NCBI RefSeq assembly: GCF_005938385.1
Contig: NZ_VCRA01000039.1
Span: 1-59,007 of the forward strand
DNA length: 59,007 bases
DNA from: Paenibacillus mesophilus
GTDB taxonomy: Bacteria > Bacillota > Bacilli > Paenibacillales > NBRC-103111
Reading direction: 5' to 3'
The position numbers and the translations under genes were made by a program. How positions within the stretch are numbered: the first letter of the stretch is position 1; each line of letters opens with the position of its first letter. This document shows, one piece after another, positions 7,949 through 16,868 of the stretch. The notes beneath the pieces were generated by a model. It did no database searches, was not told the origin of the DNA, and saw only the letters and a list, made by a program, of their open reading frames with translations.

Positions 7949-9817
7949 CTAATATCGCCAAACGTTGATACGATTTCCATCCGGATCGAAAAAATGGAAT
8001 GCGGACCAGCTGCCTTTTTCGTTAGTAATCAATGGAGACACTGTCACTCCATTTCGTGAAAGACGGTTATACTCTTGTGCAATTTCTCGGACTAGAAAAT
8101 AAGGTTGCGAAGCTCCGCTAATCATTTCTCGCTCTTCTTTGGCCCAACTGCTTGTTAACAAGATATTTCCTGCAAGCAGCACCCATCCTTCATTTATGCA
8201 ACTTCTTTGTACGGGCAGATTTAGGTTGCGCTTGTACCAATTAATTGAGTCTTCAAGATCCGTAACCTCTGTCACCCAACTATCGTAGATAAACCGCGAA
8301 CCTCCGTAGTCGTAATCGGGCCGGTGCGTCACGGTGTGGAATATCCCGTCCGGATCACGAAAGTTAAAACTCGGGCAACCATCGGGTCCCGTATATAGAT
8401 GGGATACCTCGATCCCGCACTTTTGAAAAAACTCGTATTCTGCGTACAGGTTCAATGTTGCAAAACGATAGTACACGCCTGCATCTTTATCCCACTCCGC
8501 ATAATAATGCTGAGAACGGATGTCGGGATGAACCGATTTGAGATTTATCGCGCCCTTACTCCCAAAGGTAAGATGGGTTTTCTTTTCCGCAACAGTTGCC
8601 GGATCATTCTTGGAGTTCCAAGTCCCATACGGCGTTGTCAAACCTAGGAACCGACAGTACCAATCCACTGCTGACTCATGGTTGGACCAACGTACGTAGA
8701 TATATCCTCCATCCCAATCAAATCGAGGAGGCGGCATGATACGTATACCGTCTTGCACACGCTCTCCGATAACCGTAAACGACTTGACTGTTAAGGTTGA
8801 GCCATGGGCAGGTCCGATTCCTAGCTGACCAGCAAGTCCTTGATAATCCCCTACATGCCGATATCGGGATTCTTTGTTTACCAACAGCTCGGCATAGTCA
8901 TTTTCGATAATGAGCTCAATGTGCACCCACTCATTCCTTGGTAAAGCACCGCGTCCCGGTACATCCGTGGTCTTTCCTTCTGCAGGGTCGCCCCATTTAA
9001 GAATCGAAGGGTTCCCATGCCAATTCAGGATGATCTGATCTCTGGCAAACCGAAGCCGAGTATCATAAGAATCTGTTTTAAGCACCGCAATCATGCGAAG
9101 CGGTACTTTGTAATGATCAGGTGTAACAGCAAAAGCTTTATTGCTTTTATGCGTGAGATGAAGCCCATCTTCATGTTGTCGTGCATGAACCCCGCTTGCC
9201 AGAAGGAAACGAACCATCTCCACAAACCGATTATCGCGTGAAGGAAGCAGGTGATTCAGTGACTCACGCAGTTCGTTTTCCAAGAAAACCTTCATATGTT
9301 TTCTCGCAGAAAACATTCGCTTTTTCACTGTCGATACTGGGATCTCCAATGTACTTGAAATGTCGGCGTACGAGAGGTCATTCCCATAATAAAGAATTGC
9401 TGTTACGCGTTCATGTTCCGGCAATTGTTCAAGTGCATCACGCAGCTGTAGGGCCAATTCCGTCTGTTCTGCAATTACTTCAGGTTCACCCTGTCCATTG
9501 GTGCTTCCTGACGATTCCTCAAGCACAACCGTATTAAGCCTTTTACGCCGGGTGAGCCGATTGCACTGCGTCAGAACAATTCGCTTTAACCATAAGGGGA
9601 ACGCGTCAGCTTCACGCAGGGAGCTGAACTCGCTCCAGGCAGTCATAAATGCTTCCTGTGCAGCATCTTCAGCTAGATGCACATCTCCAAGAACACCGTA
9701 GGCGATGCCAAACGCCATATCCTGCATCCGCTCTACGACCTGTGAAAACAACAACTGCCTTTGTTCGATTTGTTTTTGCTCGAGTAATGATTGGATGAGT
9801 GTAGACAAGTCATTCAT
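7949..9817 (-). CDS. ECF-type sigma factor fused to a LamG-like domain and two VOC domains
   Basis: 622 residues in one uninterrupted frame. Residues 1-100 are sigma region 2 (AEDAAQEAFMTAWSEF, LWLKRIVLTQCNRLTRR). Residues about 120-175 are sigma region 4 (LEQLPEHERVTAILYY, SYADISSTLEIPVSTVKKRM). Residues about 215-345 look like a LamG/concanavalin-type beta sandwich (LPRNEWVHIELIIENDYAEL, KSFTVIG). Residues about 360-490 and 500-622 are VOC domains (YIYVRWSNHESAVDWYCRFL, HLYTGPDGCPSFNF, HFFDPDGNRINVWRY). The start ATG follows AAGGTGG. The usual separate anti-sigma gene is absent; the C-terminal half may replace it by sensing a ligand. It lies upstream of the VOC gene and divergent from a UvrA2 gene. 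The domain calls are strong; the sensing role is inference. Confidence 0.88.
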   Translation of the reverse strand: MNDLSTLIQSLLEQKQIEQRQLLFSQVVERMQDMAFGIAYGVLGDVHLAEDAAQEAFMTAWSEFSSLREADAFPLWLKRIVLTQCNRLTRRKRLNTVVLEESSGSTNGQGEPEVIAEQTELALQLRDALEQLPEHERVTAILYYGNDLSYADISSTLEIPVSTVKKRMFSARKHMKVFLENELRESLNHLLPSRDNRFVEMVRFLLASGVHARQHEDGLHLTHKSNKAFAVTPDHYKVPLRMIAVLKTDSYDTRLRFARDQIILNWHGNPSILKWGDPAEGKTTDVPGRGALPRNEWVHIELIIENDYAELLVNKESRYRHVGDYQGLAGQLGIGPAHGSTLTVKSFTVIGERVQDGIRIMPPPRFDWDGGYIYVRWSNHESAVDWYCRFLGLTTPYGTWNSKNDPATVAEKKTHLTFGSKGAINLKSVHPDIRSQHYYAEWDKDAGVYYRFATLNLYAEYEFFQKCGIEVSHLYTGPDGCPSFNFRDPDGIFHTVTHRPDYDYGGSRFIYDSWVTEVTDLEDSINWYKRNLNLPVQRSCINEGWVLLAGNILLTSSWAKEEREMISGASQPYFLVREIAQEYNRLSRNGVTVSPLITNEKGSWSAFHFFDPDGNRINVWRY

Positions 9818-9869
9818 ATGTACGTTCCACCTTGAAATGAAGTTCGATACCGTAAGTCTTCTTTAATCG

Positions 9870-9920
9870 AATAGTGGTCTTCAATAATAGGAGCCACTAT
9901 TGCTAAAAATGGTTACCATT
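9870..9920. promoter_or_regulatory. Inverted repeats between the sigma-VOC and UvrA2 genes
   Basis: In the 268-base divergent gap two symmetrical elements occur side by side. AATAGTGG (about 9870) faces CCACTATT (about 9894), and AATGGT-T-ACCATT lies at about 9908-9920. Either could be an operator or, for the first, a leader hairpin of the sigma gene. No sigma-A promoter with good spacing is obvious for the UvrA2 gene, which would fit control by the neighbouring sigma factor, but no ECF motif could be confirmed. Confidence 0.4.
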
Positions 9921-10085
9921 AAAATAAAAATATTTGTATATTCGGGCTTTATAACGAGCTATCTCAAATATACAATTTACAATTACAAACACAAGGTTTG
10001 GCAAGATTGGAAGGGATTGAATACGTGGTGTCGAATGAAGTTATATCATTTTACATAATAGGTTTGATCGAAAGGAGTATCACAG

Positions 10086-12512
10086 GTGGAACCGGAGTAT
10101 ATCGTGGTGGAAGGAGCCAATACCCATAATTTGAAAAACGTGAACCTGCGCATCCCACGTGGCAAATTGGTTGTCATGACCGGTGTCAGCGGTTCGGGAA
10201 AGTCATCGCTTGCTTTTGACACCATCTATGCGGAAGGACAACGGCGCTATATGGAGTCCTTATCGTCCTATGCGAAGCAGGTCGTCGGGCAGTTGGAGAA
10301 GCCGGATGTTCTATTCATGGACGGCTTATCGCCGGCTATTTCGATCGATCAAAAAACCATCGGGCGAAACCCGCGATCGACGGTTGGGACAATCACGGAA
10401 ATCGCCGATTATTTACGGCTTCTGTATGCGGCGATCGGCAGTAATCAAGGCGAACCGATGCTGCCGCGCGAATTTTCTTCAAATAGTCCATACGGGGCAT
10501 GTCCGGCATGTGCTGGCATCGGTTCGAAGACAGACATCGATCCATCGAAAATGATCGCCCGTGACCGTTCTCTAAATCACGGGGCTATTTTACTTTGGGT
10601 GGGAACATCCGGGTGGGAAGTACCGATGGTTAAGGCTTTGGCCCAATTGGTGGGTATCGATTACAATCGCCCGCTTGTCGAGCAGGATGAACGTTTCATT
10701 GACATATTGCTTTATGGCTATGATAAAGCACCGATCACGTATACGCATCGTGGAGAAGAACGTAGCCATTATTTTAAAGGTGTTGTGTCCATTTTGCGGC
10801 ATATGCGGGATCAAGGTACAACAAGCAAGGGGATTTTGTCGGCGATCGAGCAATTTTCCGGCCAAATCCCCTGTCCGGAATGCAGCGGTAAGAAGCTGAA
10901 AAAAGAAAGTTTGGCTGTTCGCATTCTTGGCAAATCGATCGCTGATGTCATGGCGATGTCCGCATCCGAATTAAAGTTGCTATATCAAGGACTGTCTTCC
11001 GATCTGAGCGGGCGCGACCAGGCGATTGCTCGACATATGCAGGGGGAGATCGTTTCCCGGTTGTCTTTTTTGGAGAACGTTGGCCTTGGATATTTGACGC
11101 TTGGCCGGACAGCCAACACGCTATCCGGTGGGGAAGCGCAGCGTATTCGTTTAGCCTCACAAATCGGGTCCAAGCTATGCGGCGTTTTGTACGTGCTGGA
11201 TGAGCCGTCAATCGGTCTCCACCCCCGTGACAATACTCGATTAATTGCAACCTTACTTCGGCTTCGAGATAATGGCAACACGGTACTGGTGGTCGAACAT
11301 GATGAAGAAACCATGCGAGCTGCCGATTGGATTGTAGATTTGGGACCCGGAGCAGGACGCCACGGAGGGGAAGTGATAGCGGAAGGAACCTACGAGGACA
11401 TATTCCGTAACGATAGATCGTTGACAGGCGCATACCTTAGTGGAAGAAAACGGATTGTTGTACCGGCTGTCCGCCGAAAGATAGGAGACAAGTGGCTCGT
11501 GATTCGCGGGGCACGTGAACATAACCTTAAGAACGTTGATGTTCATATTCCTATCGGCGTTTTTACTTGTGTGACTGGTGTCTCCGGATCGGGCAAATCG
11601 TCGCTGGTGAACGACATCCTCTATCGTTCGCTTGCCGTCAAATTAAGCCAATCGACCGAACTCCCAGGTTTGCATGATTCAATAGAAGGCATTCAACATA
11701 TGAAAAAAGTTATAAGCATCGATCAATCGCCGATCGGTCGTACGCCCACCTCGAATCCGGCGACTTACACAGGCGCGTACGAGCTGGTTCGTGATTTGCT
11801 CGCCGATACGTCGGACGCGAAACGTCTCGGTTATAAGAAATCGCATTTTAGCTTTAACGTTTCCGGGAAAAATGCCGGCCGCTGTGAAGCATGCAAGGGT
11901 GACGGTTTCATGAAGATAGAGATGCATTTTATGCCCGATGTTTACGTGCCCTGTGAAGAATGCGGAGGAGCGAGGTTCAAGAAAGAAGCGCTGCAGATCA
12001 CCTACAACGGCAAACATATTGCCGATTTCCTGAATATGACCGTGGGTGAAGCGGCTGAATTTTTTGCCGATGTGCCGAAGTTAAATACGATTCTGAAGAC
12101 ACTTGTCGAGGTCGGACTCGATTATGTGAAGCTAGGACAACCGGCCTCCGAGCTATCCGGCGGCGAAGCGCAGCGTGTGAAGCTAGCGACGGAACTCAGT
12201 CGTCCTTCGAGCGGAAAAACCCTTTATATCCTTGATGAACCGACCACGGGACTTCACGCTGCAGATATCGAGCGGTTGCTTGCCATTTTACAAAGATTTG
12301 TAGAAAACGGTAATACGGTTGTTATCATTGAACATAACCTCGATGTCATGAAAAGTGTGGATTACATTATTGATATGGGACCGGAAGGCGGAACTGCAGG
12401 AGGATATATCGTATCTTGCGGCACACCCGAGGAGATAGCTACATGCGCAGCGTCTCACACAGGTGGTTATTTACGAAGTGTCTTTGAGAACGAAGCTGTT
12501 GTCAGACCGTAA
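10086..12512 (+). CDS. UvrA2-class ABC ATPase (UvrA paralogue without the UvrB-binding domain)
   Basis: 808 residues, shorter than the roughly 950 of DNA-repair UvrA. It carries two ABC modules: Walker A TGVSGSGKSSLAFDTIYAEG and TGVSGSGKSSLVNDILYRS, signature motifs NTLSGGEAQRIRLASQIG and ELSGGEAQRVKLATEL, and Walker B LYVLDEPSIGL and LYILDEPTTGL. Zinc-site cysteines are CPACAG/CPECSG and CEACKG/CEECGG. After LRLLYAAIG the sequence goes almost directly to FSSNSPYGACPAC, so the UvrB-interaction domain is missing. UvrA2 proteins such as DrrC of Streptomyces are linked to resistance against DNA-binding drugs. The start is GTG with AAAGGAG. It is divergent from the sigma-VOC gene. Confidence 0.92.
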   Translation: MEPEYIVVEGANTHNLKNVNLRIPRGKLVVMTGVSGSGKSSLAFDTIYAEGQRRYMESLSSYAKQVVGQLEKPDVLFMDGLSPAISIDQKTIGRNPRSTVGTITEIADYLRLLYAAIGSNQGEPMLPREFSSNSPYGACPACAGIGSKTDIDPSKMIARDRSLNHGAILLWVGTSGWEVPMVKALAQLVGIDYNRPLVEQDERFIDILLYGYDKAPITYTHRGEERSHYFKGVVSILRHMRDQGTTSKGILSAIEQFSGQIPCPECSGKKLKKESLAVRILGKSIADVMAMSASELKLLYQGLSSDLSGRDQAIARHMQGEIVSRLSFLENVGLGYLTLGRTANTLSGGEAQRIRLASQIGSKLCGVLYVLDEPSIGLHPRDNTRLIATLLRLRDNGNTVLVVEHDEETMRAADWIVDLGPGAGRHGGEVIAEGTYEDIFRNDRSLTGAYLSGRKRIVVPAVRRKIGDKWLVIRGAREHNLKNVDVHIPIGVFTCVTGVSGSGKSSLVNDILYRSLAVKLSQSTELPGLHDSIEGIQHMKKVISIDQSPIGRTPTSNPATYTGAYELVRDLLADTSDAKRLGYKKSHFSFNVSGKNAGRCEACKGDGFMKIEMHFMPDVYVPCEECGGARFKKEALQITYNGKHIADFLNMTVGEAAEFFADVPKLNTILKTLVEVGLDYVKLGQPASELSGGEAQRVKLATELSRPSSGKTLYILDEPTTGLHAADIERLLAILQRFVENGNTVVIIEHNLDVMKSVDYIIDMGPEGGTAGGYIVSCGTPEEIATCAASHTGGYLRSVFENEAVVRP

Positions 12513-12541
12513 CCGTAAACTAAGTAAGGAATCAAAACATT

Positions 12542-12576
12542 CCCGAGAGGTAATCTGAAACGCATGCCCTCTCGGG
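12542..12576 (+). terminator. Hairpin terminator after the UvrA2 gene
   Basis: A nine-bp perfect stem, CCCGAGAGG facing CCTCTCGGG, lies about 30 bases after the stop codon. The following U-run is short (TTTACT), so strength is uncertain. Confidence 0.65.
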
Positions 12577-12644
12577 TTTACTAATGCTTTTATTTCATAA
12601 CTACTCATTTCGTTTTTATCAAAGTACAATTACGAAATTTGCCG

Positions 12645-12722
12645 TTAGGTGAACAACGGCAGCAGATCATTCTGGTCGGCTGCCTTCGTGTTGTCTTTAT
12701 TCAGCTATCGTCTCCGTTAACT
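12645..12722 (-). repeat. Dispersed hairpin repeat, copy R2
   Basis: This nearly matches R1 along its whole length: AACGGCAGC...GGTCGGCTGCC, then TTCGTGTTGTCTTTATTCAG and CTATCGTCTCCGTTA. The tail encodes the last residues (NGDDS) and the TGA stop of the minus-strand UvrA-like gene. The hairpin then lies immediately downstream of that gene. Confidence 0.75.
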
Positions 12723-15085
12723 AAACGGAAGTTTGCCTTGCTGTAAGGTGGTCCAGCAGTAACAATCTCGCCACCTTCACTTCCTCCACCTGGGCCCATA
12801 TCGATAACCCAATCGCAATATGATAATAAAGAGGTTTCATGTTCAACAATGATCACGCTGTTCCCTTGTTCAACAAAGCCTTCCAATAATGTCATCAACT
12901 TCGCAATATCCGGGCTGCTTAGCCCCGTGGTAGGCTCGTCTAAAATATACAGTGTATTATCTTTCCTCGCTTTACCTAATTCTTTTGCTAACTTGATACG
13001 CTGCGCTTCACCGCCGCTTAAAGTAGGAACCGGCTGTCCTAATGGAAGGTAATCCAACCCTACCTGTATTAACGTTTGTAGCATCAGTGAAATAGCCCTA
13101 TGCTCCCTGAAAAACTCGAGAGCTTCTCTTGCATTCATCTCAAGTACATCCCAAATATTTTTATCTTGATAAGTAATATCGAGGATTTCTTTCTTAAATC
13201 TGCTGCCGTTACACGTAGTACAACGCCGATTAACGATGCCAATAGCGCCCATATCGATGTTCTCAACACCAGCACCTCTACACGAAGGACAGCAACCTTG
13301 TTCTGTGTTAAAAGAAAAGTGACTTGCCGTATAATTTGCTGCGACTGCCTCAGGTTGTCCAGCGAAGATGGATCGAACTTTATCCCATATTCCAATATAA
13401 GCCGCAGGGGTCGACCCTTTACCGCGGCCGATTATTTTTTGCGAAACAAGCACGCATTTCTGAATGTATTCTGCTCCTTCGATTCTGGCTGTGTCCGATT
13501 CTTCATATATGGAATCTTCGGAAGGCGCTTCTTCTTCATCCTCATCCACTTCGTAGTTGACGGTTTCCATACTCCGTTTCAATAGCGGCACCAAAGTGTC
13601 CATGATAAGGGTGCTTTTACCGCTTCCGGATACGCCTGAGACTCCAACCATGACTCCCAACGGAATTTCAGCGGTTAAGTTCTTTAAATTATGTAAATTG
13701 GCATTGCGAACAATCAGTTTCTTGGTAGAATCAGTAACCGGTCGATATTCGTCCGGACTCTTGGAAGGAACATGGGCATGTCCGGCAATATATGGGCTCA
13801 GTACCGAACACTCCGATTGAAGATAGTTTTCTAAGGTCCCCTGAAATAAGACTTCACCACCTTGTTTGCCGGCAGACGGCCCTAACTCCACAATATAGTC
13901 AGCTTGCTTAATTACTTGAATATCGTGCTCCACAACTATGACTGTATTTCCAGAGTAGGTGAGCTGCTTTAGCTTATTTAACAAGGATTGTTTCTCGCTT
14001 TCATGAAGTCCGGCTGTTGGTTCATCAAACACATATAAAAGTGAATCGAATTTGGATTCCAAATGGTACATAAGATAAAGCCGCTGCAGTTCGCCTCCGC
14101 TCAGTGTCGGGATACTTCTTAGAAGTGTTAAATGAGAAAGCCCGACTTCTGTGAACAAACGAAAAAGTACGGATAAACGGTCGATTGTACGTTGTCCAAG
14201 AGCAGAATAAGTTGATTTTTCATGACCCAAGTTCCTAAAAAAATGATCGAGTTCGGACATCGTCATTTCACAAAGTTCACTAATATCCTTGCCGCCAATA
14301 TACGTATGTCTGGCGCTATTGCTCAATCTTTTTCCTAGACACGTTTCGCATATTGATTTGGAGCACCAAGCCTGTTCGAACTGAGCTCTACTTTCCGGTT
14401 TCCTCCTCATCCGACCTATAATAAAATTCATGATTCCCTCGTAGGATTCTACTCCCCTTAAGACTTTGTTTTTGATGTCGTCCGGCAGATCCGCGTAAAT
14501 AGCATGCCTCCAGTCGATCTTTTCTTCTTTCATTAGTTTCATAAGATACTTGTCTAGCTGAGTGCTTATATTAGATACAATTTTACTTACGGTACGATTC
14601 GGATCTTGTATAATTTTATTGATATCTAGATTAGAAGAGTATCCGCGACCATCGCAATCCGCACATCGTCCAACAGCGGAAGAATGAAACGCAAAGTGAT
14701 CCGGGCTAAGGTGGGTTCGTTTATCATCAGGGCCTCTGCCATCTAGAGAGTAAAGCCACTTTAGATCGTGCAGAGCTTTTGTTTTGGTTCCAACGATACT
14801 TCGGGGATTGGATTGTCTTATTTTATTCTGTTCGACCGCAATGGCTGGCGGAAGCCCTATAATTTCATCGAACGGATCAATTTCTTCTATTGATTCCCCA
14901 CGTAAATTCAGGCCGATTGATTGCAAATATCGTTGTCTTCCTTCCTCATACAGAACGTCAAAGGCTAAGGAAGATTTTCCCGATCCGCTAACTCCCGTAA
15001 AAACGATAAATTTCCCTTTAGGGAGCGTAACATTAATGTGTTTTAAATTATGAATCCGTGCTCCGGATACTTGGATATTGTCCAT
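12701..15085 (-). CDS. Second UvrA2-like ABC ATPase
   Basis: 794 residues. Walker A motifs are TGVSGSGKSSLAFDVLYEEG and SGVSGSGKSTLIMDTLV. Signature motifs are PTLSGGELQRLYLMYHL and PTLSGGEAQRIKLAKELG. Walker B motifs are LLYVFDEPTAGL and LYILDEPTTGL. Cysteine pairs are CADCDG, CETCLG, CPSCRG and CTTCNG. Like the neighbour at 10086 it lacks the UvrB-binding domain, but the two are clearly distinct in sequence. An acidic insert (EVDEDEEEAPSEDS) follows the second Walker A. The start ATG follows TAGGAGGCAGAAGGT. It is co-directional with and 79 bases downstream of a sigma-fusion gene, with an intrinsic terminator only about 20 bases before its start. Removal of a DNA-bound ligand or drug is inferred from DrrC-like relatives. 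Confidence 0.9.
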   Translation of the reverse strand: MDNIQVSGARIHNLKHINVTLPKGKFIVFTGVSGSGKSSLAFDVLYEEGRQRYLQSIGLNLRGESIEEIDPFDEIIGLPPAIAVEQNKIRQSNPRSIVGTKTKALHDLKWLYSLDGRGPDDKRTHLSPDHFAFHSSAVGRCADCDGRGYSSNLDINKIIQDPNRTVSKIVSNISTQLDKYLMKLMKEEKIDWRHAIYADLPDDIKNKVLRGVESYEGIMNFIIGRMRRKPESRAQFEQAWCSKSICETCLGKRLSNSARHTYIGGKDISELCEMTMSELDHFFRNLGHEKSTYSALGQRTIDRLSVLFRLFTEVGLSHLTLLRSIPTLSGGELQRLYLMYHLESKFDSLLYVFDEPTAGLHESEKQSLLNKLKQLTYSGNTVIVVEHDIQVIKQADYIVELGPSAGKQGGEVLFQGTLENYLQSECSVLSPYIAGHAHVPSKSPDEYRPVTDSTKKLIVRNANLHNLKNLTAEIPLGVMVGVSGVSGSGKSTLIMDTLVPLLKRSMETVNYEVDEDEEEAPSEDSIYEESDTARIEGAEYIQKCVLVSQKIIGRGKGSTPAAYIGIWDKVRSIFAGQPEAVAANYTASHFSFNTEQGCCPSCRGAGVENIDMGAIGIVNRRCTTCNGSRFKKEILDITYQDKNIWDVLEMNAREALEFFREHRAISLMLQTLIQVGLDYLPLGQPVPTLSGGEAQRIKLAKELGKARKDNTLYILDEPTTGLSSPDIAKLMTLLEGFVEQGNSVIIVEHETSLLSYCDWVIDMGPGGGSEGGEIVTAGPPYSKANFRLVNGDDS

Positions 15086-15102
15086 ACCTTCTGCCTCCTA
15101 AT

Positions 15103-15128
15103 GGAAAAAGGCTCGACAAAGCGAGCCC
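15103..15128 (-). terminator. Intrinsic terminator directly before the second UvrA2 gene
   Basis: On the minus strand, stem GGCTCG facing CGAGCC is followed by TTTTTCC. The ribosome binding site TAGGAGG of the UvrA2-like gene starts within about 10 bases. There is no room for a promoter between hairpin and gene, so it looks like a conditional terminator (attenuator) rather than a simple end of the sigma gene. Confidence 0.7.
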
Positions 15129-15164
15129 TTCTATTTGTTTCTTCGTTTTTCTCCTCACTCGCGA

Positions 15165-16868
15165 TTAATGGTCCTGTAGGTTTCCTAAAGATTGTCGCAA
15201 CTGTTTCAAAGCAAGCAGTCCCTCTTCTTCTCCTTTCTTGGCCTCCTGGAGAAGCTGTACCGCTTTTTCGACGTTTTGCGCATTTTTGGGGTCTCCTCCT
15301 TCGGGAAAAGGAAATAGGCGGGCAAGACCTTGCATGGATGCGGCCACCGTTTCATAATGACGTACGGCATCGCCGATGCAGGACCAATCGTGATCCTTCA
15401 ATTCTTCCTTTAGTCCTCTTAGAAATTGTAAAGCGAACTGACGCAACTCCGAATAAACAGCGACGTTATAGGCATTAAAGAAAGGGACAACCCGATCTCC
15501 ACGATAAGCATCGATCCATGCATCATAAGCAGCAAGGCCTTTACTTAACTCTCCATCACCATGTTTTATGGATCCTGTCGTATGCCCGTGTTCCAAAATT
15601 AAATCCAACATATTTCTCAATGCTGTCACACGGTCAATTCCGTTAGGTTCAGTTATTGCAATAAGACCGATTTCCGAGGTCTTTCCCTTTCCTAATTGAT
15701 CGTAAGCCAATGACGCCTCTTTCAACTTGTCTAACGCATTTAGCTGTTGACGGTTATCATCGTATCCGTACACTAATCCGTATTCAGCATGGAACAAATC
15801 CCAAATGATAGTCGGAACCCCTTTGTCAACGGATCGGTGAATCGTATCAAGAACATCGGCGATAATGGCTGGTTCAACCGGCAGAAAGCTTAACACCTTC
15901 ACATCCAAGCCAAGATTGGCCAAAGCTTGCGGAAACTTCTCTTCTCCGGAAAAAATGAACGGACCTCCGATATGAACCGTTTCCTTAAATATATTTAAAC
16001 AAAATGCATACCCCGTCAGCGCATTGACTTCCGCAAGTGTTACTCCCTTCTTGTCGGTATACTGTAACAAGCCCCACATACAATAGGTAACTGATGGTCT
16101 GGATCCCAGAAAGTGACTGTCACCGACCCGTTCAGTATAAATCGATGGCCGTTCCAATACTTTTTTTGCCATACATTTTTTCTCCCTTCTCTGGATCAGA
16201 TGTTCGTTAATATACACTCGAATACGTTCGTGCTGGAGTTTTTGTCTGGTACGGGAAATCGTCTTATAGACACTGGTTTTCGTTGTATCAAACATGTTAG
16301 CGATTTCTTGAGGCGAAAGGTGTTTAAAGAAGTAAGCTTCAAATATTCCTCTCTCCCGGTGGTTTAAGCACGTGAAAAGGCCGACTATCGTCTCCAAGGT
16401 TTCTTTTCCAACGACTTGTTCCTCCGGGCTGCGAAAAGCATCGCTTTCCTTCTCCCTTTTTTTCATGATGTATGTCAGGATGCTCTCGACGTCTTCCCAG
16501 TCAACCCGATCGGAGGTGATACCGGTCTTAAAACTGGTAAATGGCCGTTCCTTCCCATACGGTCCCCCGCGTCTGAGTTTCATCATAGCTTGATTGCGTA
16601 CGATTTTATGGAGCCAAGGGAGAAAACGCGAAACATTAGCCAATGTACCAAGATGCATGAAAGCTTTTAGGAGCGCATCCTGTACAATGTCTTCCGCCAT
16701 AAACGGATCCTGAGTGATTCCCGAAGCCCATGCATGCGCCTTGGACCGATGTCGGCGAACAAGCTCACTGAAAGCATCGTGATCCCCTTGCTGTGCCCGT
16801 TCAATTATTAAGGATTCATCCGCATTCTGATCAACAATACTTGACTGTCCTAATTCGATTTCCTTCAC
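15165..16868 (-). CDS. ECF-type sigma factor fused to a BtrH/C39-peptidase-like domain
   Basis: 567 residues. Residues 20-95 are sigma region 2 (AEDIVQDALLKAFMHL, LPWLHKIVRNQAMMKLRRG). About 165-225 is sigma region 4 (LNHREREG-like segment, LSPQEIANMFDTTKTSVYKT). From residue 233 a different domain starts: VGDSHFLGSRPSVTYCMW, GLDVKVLSFLP, VPTIIWDLFHAEYGLVYGYD. It resembles the BtrH N-terminal/peptidase C39-like fold and ends in a helical tail. The start is GTG after AAGGAG. Met233 (at 16172) has its own AAGGGAG site, so a free C-terminal protein of 335 residues could also be made; the gene may be an in-frame fusion of two coupled genes. It precedes the UvrA2-like gene. The sigma assignment is strong; the C-terminal family call is tentative. 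Confidence 0.85.
   Translation of the reverse strand: MKEIELGQSSIVDQNADESLIIERAQQGDHDAFSELVRRHRSKAHAWASGITQDPFMAEDIVQDALLKAFMHLGTLANVSRFLPWLHKIVRNQAMMKLRRGGPYGKERPFTSFKTGITSDRVDWEDVESILTYIMKKREKESDAFRSPEEQVVGKETLETIVGLFTCLNHRERGIFEAYFFKHLSPQEIANMFDTTKTSVYKTISRTRQKLQHERIRVYINEHLIQRREKKCMAKKVLERPSIYTERVGDSHFLGSRPSVTYCMWGLLQYTDKKGVTLAEVNALTGYAFCLNIFKETVHIGGPFIFSGEEKFPQALANLGLDVKVLSFLPVEPAIIADVLDTIHRSVDKGVPTIIWDLFHAEYGLVYGYDDNRQQLNALDKLKEASLAYDQLGKGKTSEIGLIAITEPNGIDRVTALRNMLDLILEHGHTTGSIKHGDGELSKGLAAYDAWIDAYRGDRVVPFFNAYNVAVYSELRQFALQFLRGLKEELKDHDWSCIGDAVRHYETVAASMQGLARLFPFPEGGDPKNAQNVEKAVQLLQEAKKGEEEGLLALKQLRQSLGNLQDH

Noticed and set aside
12701..15085. Assignment of this gene, or the one at 10086, as the housekeeping uvrA
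   Set aside because: Both lack the UvrB-binding region and are about 150 residues too short; no uvrB is adjacent.
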